Shown here in pieces: positions 44,691-49,837 of a stretch of 49,837 nucleotides of DNA; position 1 is the first letter of the stretch; each line of letters begins with the position of its first letter. The notes under the pieces are model-generated. The model was given only the letters and a program-made list of their open reading frames with translations, was not told where the DNA came from and ran no database searches. The position numbers and the translations under genes were made by a program. This DNA is from a virus. The DNA is taken from the IMG/VR virus record IMGVR_UViG_3300048930_001372, positions 1 through 49,837 of that record. One strand, written 5' to 3'.

Positions 44691-47330
44691 TCAGGCAGCC
44701 CGCGCCACCCGGCCGGTGGTGCTGTACAGCACCAGGCTGGTGTTGGCGTTCTTCAGCTGCGTGGGCGTGTGGCAGGCCAGGAACTGCTCGCCATAGCCGT
44801 CCTGCGCGCCGACGAAGAAGCCGCTGCCGTCGCGGGCCTGCTGCATCTCGGCCATCTGGAACGGGCGCATCATGCGCAGCCGCGTGTTGCCGCGCTGGCC
44901 GACGATGATGCGCTGGTCGGCCGTGTCCAGGCCCGGCGCGCGGGTGTTGAACGCGCTGATGCCCTTGACGACGCCGACGCTGCCGTCGGGCGACAGCCCG
45001 GTGCCGGGCCGCGAGCTGTTGGCCTGGAAGGTGGTGGCCTGGCCCAGCGCGTTGTCCACCGCGCCGCTCATCAGCAGCATGTTGGCGGTGTAGTAGCGGT
45101 CGTTCTCGATGACCACTTTGCGCGCGCCGATCTTGGTGAGCAGCGCGTCGTAGCAGCCGGCCACGGTGGCCGGGCTGTAGCCGCCGACGTCCAGGTCGTG
45201 CTTGGCCACGTTGGTGGTGTACCGGTAGGTCACCACCAGCGGCCAGGCGTTGGTGGGCGTCTGCAGCACGCCCAGCTCGTTGACGAAGCGGATCTCGCCC
45301 AGGTTGTAGTCCATCACCCAGTACAGGCCGGCGCTCAGCGTGACGCCGGACACGTATTCGGTGCGGGCCACGCTGTTGAGCGTGACGGTGATGGGGTTGA
45401 CCACGCTGCCCACCAGCGCGCCCTTCAGGTCGTAGGTGGCGCGCGGGCGCACCACCGGGAACTGCGTGAGCACGAAGATCTTGTTGGTGCCGTTGACCTG
45501 CGCGGTCAGCGTGTCGTTGCCGGCAGCGTGGCTGGCTTCGTCGGCGCTGCGCAGCACCTCGTTCTGGATGATCTTGTCGGTGTCTTCGCTGGTGATGCGG
45601 ATGACGTTGCGCACGTTCTCGGCCAGGGGGTCGAAGTCGATGGGCGCCGCGGCCAGCAGGTAGCGCATTTCGTTGCTGAGCTTGAAACCCAGCTTCTGCG
45701 GGATGGGGCGGGCTTCTTCGAAGGTCTGGATCACGCCGGCGTTCTTGATGGCCTGCAGCTCATAGGTGCGCAGCTGCGCGGCGCCGGCGGCGGTGGTGTC
45801 GCGGTAGCTGTAGGGGATCTGCGCGATCGAGGCCATCGGGTGCGTGCCCACGTCGACGAAGCTCAGGCCCGTCAGCTGGTACAGCGCTTCGCGCAGCACG
45901 GTGCGCTCGAAGACGGCGGGCACGCCGAAGTCACCGATCTGGCCGGTGCCGGCGGCCAGCAGCTTGTGCTCGCTGGCCAGGCGGTGGCCGTTGATGTCGT
46001 CGTACATCGCCAGGCACTTCTCGGCGTAGGCCTTGTTCTTGGCCAGCAGCACGCCGCCGGTGCGCTCGTAGCGGTCGGCATCGGCCATGCCGGCGATGCC
46101 CAGGCGCTTGTCGATCTCGGCCTGCAGGGCCTTGATCTGGTTGCCCGATTCGACGGTGATGTGCACGCTGCCCGACGGCGGGCGGTAGCCCAGCCCGGCC
46201 AGCTGCACGGCGGCGCTGACCTTGCCGGCCTGGCCCAGCGCGAAGGTGGCCAGGGCCTTGACCTGGTTGTCCGACAGTTCCTTGGTGACCAGCGGCTTGA
46301 GCTCGTCGACGATGGCGGCCTTGGCGTCGTCGGACAGGGTCTTGCTTTCGCCGACGGTGTCGGACAGCAGCTTGACCTTGCCCGCCAGCGTGGTGGCGTC
46401 GGCGGCTGCGGCGGTGTCGCGCGCGGCCAGGGCCTTGGCGACGGCGGCGCCGATGGCGTTGTCGTCGACGTTGCCCACCTGCAGGGTGATGGCGGCGCCG
46501 GGGGCGGCCTGGCCCAGCTGCTTGAGCTGGGTGTGCAGCGCTTCGCCGGCGGCGGTGAAGGTGTCGACCAGGGCCAGGCACTTGGCGTCGTCGTCGGCGG
46601 CGGCCTCGAGCTGCTTGAGCGCAGCGTCGAGGATGGGCTTCATCTGGGCTTCGGTGAGGCCTTGCGCCAGCAGTTTTTCGCGCAGGGCCTTCAGGTGCTT
46701 GTTCATTGCGGACTCCAGGGTCTTGAACAGATTGGGGTGGATGGCGAGCTTGGTGTCACCGTCGTCGTCGTCGCCTTCAGCGAGCTGAATGCGGTCCAGG
46801 TTCTTGATGACGGGGCGCAGGGTCAGGCCGGCGCCGAGCAGCACGCAGCCGTGGCCGTTGCCTTTTTCGTTGTCGTGCCAGTCCTCGTGAAAGTCGGCCG
46901 ACAGGTAGGCGAAGCCCTTCTTGCGCACGGCCTCGACGCCGAACTCCGTCCAGGCCAGCAGGGCACGCAGCCGGCCGCCGTCGACGGCCAGCTTGAGCAC
47001 CTGCGCTGCGGCGCCGTTGGTGTGGTTGTGGGCCACGTCGATGAACACGTCCTGTCCCAGGACGCGTGCGTCGAAGTTGGCGACCATCTGCTGCAGCATG
47101 GCCAGGGTGATCTCGAACTTGCCGTAGCGCGGGTCGGTGAAGGTGCCCGTCCGGGTCACCGTCTGCCACGACTGCTTGACGCCTTCGGCCAGCTCGATGG
47201 GCAGCGACAGGAAGCGCACCCGTCCGGATGCGCCGTCACCCTCGGCCAGAAGAATGCGGCGTGCCGGCCGCGGTGCGACCAGGCACGCCAAAGCCCCGAT
47301 CAAGGGCAAGATACAACCACGGACCTTCAT
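44691..47330 (-). CDS. Prohead protease-scaffold-major capsid fusion protein
   Basis: An 879-residue polyprotein. Residues 50-165 match Mu I-like prohead proteases (GTFTDPRYGKFEITLAMLQQ, VFIDVAHNH with His101, FAYLSADFHEDW with Ser144). Residues 195-375 are a helical Lys/Ala/Asp-rich scaffold. Residues 395-879 look like a major capsid protein (DRYERTGGVLLAKNKAY, TGLSFVDVGTHPMASIAQIP, FDPLAENVRNVIRITSEDTD, GGYSPATVAGCYDALLTKIG, GLDTADQRIIVGQRGN). An internal ATG (residue 209, base 46706) has GGAG six bases upstream and may give a separate scaffold-capsid product. The protein presumably cleaves itself on assembly. ATG 47330 lacks a ribosome-binding sequence, so the true start may be downstream. 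Confidence 0.8.
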   Translation of the reverse strand: MKVRGCILPLIGALACLVAPRPARRILLAEGDGASGRVRFLSLPIELAEGVKQSWQTVTRTGTFTDPRYGKFEITLAMLQQMVANFDARVLGQDVFIDVAHNHTNGAAAQVLKLAVDGGRLRALLAWTEFGVEAVRKKGFAYLSADFHEDWHDNEKGNGHGCVLLGAGLTLRPVIKNLDRIQLAEGDDDDGDTKLAIHPNLFKTLESAMNKHLKALREKLLAQGLTEAQMKPILDAALKQLEAAADDDAKCLALVDTFTAAGEALHTQLKQLGQAAPGAAITLQVGNVDDNAIGAAVAKALAARDTAAAADATTLAGKVKLLSDTVGESKTLSDDAKAAIVDELKPLVTKELSDNQVKALATFALGQAGKVSAAVQLAGLGYRPPSGSVHITVESGNQIKALQAEIDKRLGIAGMADADRYERTGGVLLAKNKAYAEKCLAMYDDINGHRLASEHKLLAAGTGQIGDFGVPAVFERTVLREALYQLTGLSFVDVGTHPMASIAQIPYSYRDTTAAGAAQLRTYELQAIKNAGVIQTFEEARPIPQKLGFKLSNEMRYLLAAAPIDFDPLAENVRNVIRITSEDTDKIIQNEVLRSADEASHAAGNDTLTAQVNGTNKIFVLTQFPVVRPRATYDLKGALVGSVVNPITVTLNSVARTEYVSGVTLSAGLYWVMDYNLGEIRFVNELGVLQTPTNAWPLVVTYRYTTNVAKHDLDVGGYSPATVAGCYDALLTKIGARKVVIENDRYYTANMLLMSGAVDNALGQATTFQANSSRPGTGLSPDGSVGVVKGISAFNTRAPGLDTADQRIIVGQRGNTRLRMMRPFQMAEMQQARDGSGFFVGAQDGYGEQFLACHTPTQLKNANTSLVLYSTTGRVARAA

Positions 47331-47351
47331 GCTGCGCGATGGTGCGCAGCA
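47330..47351 (-). promoter_or_regulatory. Hairpin touching the capsid fusion start codon
   Basis: TGCTGCGC (47330-47337) and GCGCAGCA (47344-47351) form a perfect 8-bp stem with a 6-base loop. On the message the stem ends at the A of the ATG. No ribosome-binding sequence is visible. The hairpin may limit initiation at this codon. Confidence 0.55.
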
Positions 47352-47355
47352 CGGG

Positions 47356-47385
47356 CGGACAATCTAAGGGGGGCGCCGTGGCGCC
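47356..47385. repeat. 30-bp boundary element, copy 3
   Basis: Matches 38181-38210 at 29 of 30 positions. It ends in the perfect palindrome GGCGCC-GT-GGCGCC (47372-47385). It lies 11 bp after the stop of the small gene 47396-47647 and just upstream of the capsid fusion gene. Confidence 0.75.
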
Positions 47386-47395
47386 CTGCGCTGGG

Positions 47396-47647
47396 CTACT
47401 TCCCTGTCCAGCCCAGGCGCGCATATTCGCGCGCCTCTTGCTCGGGTGTCAGTCCGTCGTCCGCCAGGTGGGCCACGGCTTCGGCCAGGGTGGCGAACAC
47501 CATCAGATCGCCGACTTCCCAGTTGTCCTCGATGCGGGCGATGGCCTCGTCGAGGTCCTGCTGCGTCTCGATCTTGTGCAGATCGAGCAGGCAGCATTCA
47601 GCCTGGTAGTAGCCGAGCTGTGGGGCGGGGAATCTGGGCTGGCTCAT
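47396..47647 (-). CDS. Hypothetical small protein (83 aa)
   Basis: An 83-residue acidic protein (MSQPRFPAPQLGYYQAECCL, IETQQDLDEAIARIEDNWEV, LTPEQEAREYARLGW), mostly helical. It overlaps the upstream gene by 4 bp and precedes the boundary element. No family recognised. Confidence 0.6.
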   Translation of the reverse strand: MSQPRFPAPQLGYYQAECCLLDLHKIETQQDLDEAIARIEDNWEVGDLMVFATLAEAVAHLADDGLTPEQEAREYARLGWTGK

Positions 47648-47868
47648 CGCCTCGTTACCCGAAAGATCGACTCCATGATGGCGAGCTGCTGCTCGGCTGT
47701 GTAGCCGTTGAAGACGCCCGCCTCGATGGCCGCGTCAAGCTCCGCCCCGTTGACGCGCAGCGCTTCCTCATCGAAAGCGGCCTTGTCGTCGTCGTCCATC
47801 CAGTCTTCGTGCCAATTGGCGAGGAAGCGCTTGATGGTGTCGTGGTGCTTCAGCCGGGGCGGGCTCAT
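47644..47868 (-). CDS. Hypothetical small protein (74 aa)
   Basis: An acidic helical protein (MSPPRLKHHDTIKRFLANWH, DWMDDDDKAAFDEEALRVNG, AEQQLAIMESIFRVTRR). ATG 47868 is preferred because AGGA lies 8 bases upstream; ATG 47877 is possible. In the excised circle the native stop of the serine recombinase (47881-47879) lies just before it, so it would be co-transcribed with the recombinase. Confidence 0.6.
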   Translation of the reverse strand: MSPPRLKHHDTIKRFLANWHEDWMDDDDKAAFDEEALRVNGAELDAAIEAGVFNGYTAEQQLAIMESIFRVTRR

Positions 47869-47878
47869 GGCGTGCATC

Positions 47879-47967
47879 CTACGCCGCGGACCGCTCTAGG
47901 CCCCAGCGGCGGGCCAGCGGCACGCGCGGGATGGTCAGGGTGACGGTTCGCAGCTTGCCCGGGACGG
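47879..47967 (-). pseudogene. Detached native 3' end of the serine recombinase gene
   Basis: In the lysogen this fragment has no start. Read in the frame obtained by joining base 36 to 47967, it encodes PVPGKLRTVTLTIPRVPLAR followed by RWGLERSAA and TAG (47881-47879). This is the C-terminus that the recombinase would have in the excised phage. Its coding-like composition supports the reconstruction. Confidence 0.72.
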
Positions 47968-47974
47968 GGAGCCA
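47944..47974. other. attR: right prophage-chromosome junction
   Basis: The phage arm CGGTTCGCAGC (47944-47954) is the inverted partner (10 of 11 bases) of GCTACGAACCG at 52-62. GGAGCCA (47968-47974) is the shared core. Chromosomal sequence begins after it. The two arms are equidistant from the second G of the core. Confidence 0.75.
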
Positions 47975-47982
47975 AACAAGTG

Positions 47983-48016
47983 AAGGCCCTGGTGAGAAAT
48001 TGCCGGGGCCTTTCTT
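47983..48016 (+). terminator. Rho-independent terminator, probably that of tRNA-Asn
   Basis: The stem AAGGCCC-T-GG (47983-47992) and CC-G-GGGCCTT (48003-48012) has one T-G pair and a 10-base loop, followed by TTTCTT (48011-48016). No plus-strand gene ends nearby. It starts 8 bp after the GGAGCCA core, where a terminator would follow the tRNA in an empty chromosome. Confidence 0.75.
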
Positions 48017-48065
48017 CATGGGCTGGTCGATATTGACGTTCGGCATCAGAACAGAAGGGTTGATC

Positions 48066-48485
48066 ATGAAGAACGTAGCTCCCGAGGTCACAACCGAGTT
48101 CTTGCAAGCCTTCGCCGACGCCTGGAATCGCCATGATGTCGACGCTCTCATGGAATTCATGACGGACGACTGTGTGTTCGAAGCCTCCGCAGGACCGGAC
48201 GTCTGTGGCACTCGCTACGTGGGTCGCGACGCTGTCCGAACTGGCTATGCAGAGGTGTGGAAGACCTTTCCCGATGCACACTGGGGGAACGCGCGCCATC
48301 TTGTGCAGGGTGATCGCGGCGTATCGGAGTGGGTCTTCACGGGAACCGGAGCATGTTCGAGCAAGCCTTTCTTGCTGCGGTCGAGGCGAAGCCCCAGCTC
48401 ACCGATCGCGAGAAGCTGGCCTACTCACTTTTTAATGCTTCGTTCTTTCGCGAGTCTGCCGACAGCCGCTTCCTACTTCTCATGA
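48066..48485 (+). pseudogene. SnoaL-like (NTF2 fold) gene, truncated
   Basis: ATG 48066 has AGAAGGG upstream. Residues 1-95 (LQAFADAWNRHDVDALMEFM followed by TDDCVFEASAG, GRDAVRTGYAEVWKTFPDAH, GVSEWVFTGTGA) match SnoaL/ketosteroid-isomerase-like proteins. After GTGA the expected strand with a D/G-rich turn is missing and the frame runs on as out-of-frame sequence of the next gene to 48485. The break is near 48345-48352. This chromosomal gene is therefore a fusion remnant. Confidence 0.7.
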
Positions 48486-48868
48486 TGGCGGTTGAAGCCC
48501 TGCTTGACCCAGCTCCCCGCTCGGACACTGAGCGGGCGCACGTTGAGTGGCTGATTCAGAGCACACGAGACGCTGCACTGTCTGTCGAAGCTCGCAATTC
48601 AATGGCCGGCGCGCTTCGGTGGCTGTTGAACGAGTCAATCTCGCAAGCGGGGCGCCGACTTAGCGCTGACCGTCTCGGCAACCGAACCTACATGGACATG
48701 CCTGCCAGCAGGTTCTTCTCCTACTGCTACGGCCTCAGAAGTGCGCTTGTTCATGGAAGTACGCCTTACCCGACCTTCGACACAGTATCTATAGCCGTAG
48801 GCAAGCTCGAAGTCTTTGTCTCTGACCTACTCACTGTTCCAGTGCTCGGCGCTCCCAACGGAGCGTAG
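48353..48868 (+). pseudogene. HEPN-like protein, N-terminally truncated
   Basis: From ATG 48353 an apparent 171-residue frame begins MFEQAFLAAVEAKPQLTDRE. It contains SRFLLLMMAVEALLDP and SYCYGLRSALVHGS, where R129-x4-H134 matches the catalytic RxxxxH of HEPN ribonucleases, resembling the C-terminal part of Apea-like HEPN proteins. The normal N-terminal region seems lost at the junction with the SnoaL-like gene. The remaining part could still fold and act, but expression is uncertain because the start lacks good spacing from GGAG. Confidence 0.6.
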
Positions 48869-48916
48869 GCACAGAGGGTAGCCCGAGAATACGGATCAGA
48901 GGGGGATCATCCTGAA

Positions 48917-49837
48917 GTGATCAAGACAGACATAGTGTTCCTTCTCGGCGCAGGTGCGAGCAGACCTTTTGGCTTTCCGACAGGCGCAGAGTTGCGGCGC
49001 CGAATCTGCAGCGACCTCAGCCGTGGGCAATCGCCCTTCGCTCGACTCTGCGAGTGCGGCCATTCGGACGAAGATATTGAACGATTTCGTGCCTCTTTCG
49101 AACAGTCAGGCATAGCCTCGATCGATGCGTTCATCGCATTCAGACCGGAGTTTCAGACCATCGGGGAGCACGTGATCGCGGCAATGCTCATTCCGATCGA
49201 AAGCAGCGCGAACTTGGCGAAGGGCGATTGGTATCACCTTCTTTGGAACGAGATGCTTGCCGGCGCTTCGACGCCTGAAGACCTGCTTCGAAACAAGGTC
49301 CGTTTCGTTACGTTCAACTACGACAGGTCGCTGGAGCAGTATCTCTACGACGCCATCCTCCACACGTTCGGCCTCGCTCCCAGGGTGGCCTTCTCATACT
49401 TGTTACAGATCCCAATTCAGCATGTGTATGGGTCACTTGGGGAGTACACGGAGGAGAGCGGCTATCGGTACAGCTTGCTGAAAGACGAAGACCACAAGCG
49501 TTCGATACTTGCCGCGCAGACATCCATCAAAACCGTGCCGCTGGTGCGCGGACCTACCGATGACATCAGCGCGAAGTGGCTCGCTGACGCCGAGAGGGTC
49601 TTTGTGCTCGGGTTCGGGTTCGATTCGACCAACTGCGCACGCATTGGGCTCAGAGATGCATGCAGCGCCACGGCAGATCGACACACCAGGCCGATCTTCG
49701 CTTCGGCCTACCAACTCACGCAGGCGGAGAAATGGCGGTGCGACACGAACTCCAGCCGCCAAGGACCAGGCCTGCAATGGACCAACGGTGACTGCCTCAC
49801 GCTGCTGCGCGACAAGCTCGACATGCTGCTGAGCTAA
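48917..49837 (+). CDS. SIR2-family protein
   Basis: A 306-residue NAD-binding protein starting at GTG 48917. It has FLLGAGASRPFGFPTG (GAGAS 11-15), FVTFNYDRSLEQYL (FNYD 133-136) and IPIQHVYGSLGE, where His169 fits the catalytic histidine. The C-terminus includes ERVFVLGFGFDSTNCARIGL. Bacterial proteins with this SIR2 form often act in phage defence by depleting NAD. It follows the HEPN-like remnant by 48 bp in the same direction. Base composition is less GC-rich than in the prophage. Target unknown. Confidence 0.82.
   Translation: MIKTDIVFLLGAGASRPFGFPTGAELRRRICSDLSRGQSPFARLCECGHSDEDIERFRASFEQSGIASIDAFIAFRPEFQTIGEHVIAAMLIPIESSANLAKGDWYHLLWNEMLAGASTPEDLLRNKVRFVTFNYDRSLEQYLYDAILHTFGLAPRVAFSYLLQIPIQHVYGSLGEYTEESGYRYSLLKDEDHKRSILAAQTSIKTVPLVRGPTDDISAKWLADAERVFVLGFGFDSTNCARIGLRDACSATADRHTRPIFASAYQLTQAEKWRCDTNSSRQGPGLQWTNGDCLTLLRDKLDMLLS

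Larger units (their letters stand above)
36..47974. mobile_element. Complete siphovirus-type prophage in tRNA-Asn
   Basis: The element is bounded by GGAGCCA at 36-42 (end of tRNA-Asn) and 47968-47974. It carries recombinases, a regulatory switch, early genes, terminase, portal, capsid, neck, tail tube, tape measure, tail tip and fibres. Joining the two phage ends yields a dyad-symmetric attP of about 51 bp, and the excised circle would be 47,932 bp. Its head genes resemble Mu-type families (DUF935-like portal, gp7/gpF-like minor head protein, Mu I-like protease), while its tail resembles lambda-type siphoviruses. No MuA or MuB transposase was seen, so integration is site-specific. No obvious frameshift inactivates a core structural gene, so it may be intact; no endolysin was recognised. 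Confidence 0.9.

Noticed and set aside
47879-48299. Minus-strand frames crossing the right junction
   Set aside because: They mix chromosomal antisense sequence with the detached recombinase tail; only the part 47879-47967 has meaning, in the excised circle.

Overview
The window is a high-GC bacterial segment, probably from a betaproteobacterium of the order Burkholderiales (inferred from base composition, the tRNA-Asn sequence and the mix of Mu-like head and lambda-like tail genes). It holds one apparently complete siphovirus-type prophage plus about 1.9 kb of chromosome on the right. The left end starts inside a tRNA-Asn gene: bases 1-42 are positions 35-76 of the tRNA, from within the anticodon to CCA. 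A large serine recombinase gene reads toward this tRNA and ends antisense inside it. On the right, GGAGCCA (36-42) recurs at 47968-47974, followed at once by a plus-strand rho-independent terminator (47983-48016) that fits no plus-strand gene and looks like the tRNA's own terminator, pushed about 48 kb away. Joining the two phage ends on paper gives a 51-bp attP with arms CGGTTCGCAGC (47944-47954) and GCTACGAACCG (52-62) centred on GGAGCCA. The excised circle would be 47,932 bp.

The same join shows that attP lies inside the recombinase gene. In the circle the reading frame continues through 47879-47967 and gives a 29-residue C-terminus; in the lysogen this is replaced by 11 residues and a stop codon supplied by antisense tRNA-Asn.

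Layout, nearly all on the minus strand. 1-5.7 kb: serine recombinase, small genes, a zinc-ribbon membrane protein (+), an HTH protein, a tyrosine recombinase and a 380-bp control region with twelve GTGGA repeats and a 16-bp inverted repeat enclosing an AT-rich segment. 5.7-11.8 kb: minor head protein, portal, DUF6527 protein, terminase. 11.8-24.3 kb: early operon of about 28 genes, most overlapping by 4 bp: DUF5131 protein, a DUF4406-DUF550 (MazZ-like) fusion, ASCH protein, primase-helicase, a catalytic-domain-only tyrosine recombinase, a CII-like regulator and an RHH protein. 24.3 kb: divergent control region with a perfect palindrome, facing an Arc-like repressor gene (+). 24.7-38.1 kb: tail tip, fibres and secreted or lipoprotein accessory genes. 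38.2-44.6 kb: tape measure, tail chaperones with a -1 frameshift, tail tube, holin-like protein and neck genes. 44.7-47.9 kb: a protease-scaffold-capsid fusion and two small genes.

In the circle, terminase, portal and minor head protein are followed by the recombination block and then capsid and tail, so integration splits the head module. A 17-30 bp GC-rich element recurs at three module boundaries (11814, 38181, 47356).

Right of attR is chromosome: a truncated SnoaL-like gene joined to a truncated HEPN-like gene with an intact RxxxxH motif, then a SIR2-family gene, together a possible defence remnant. I recognised no endolysin, no CI-type repressor, no CRISPR array and no rRNA.
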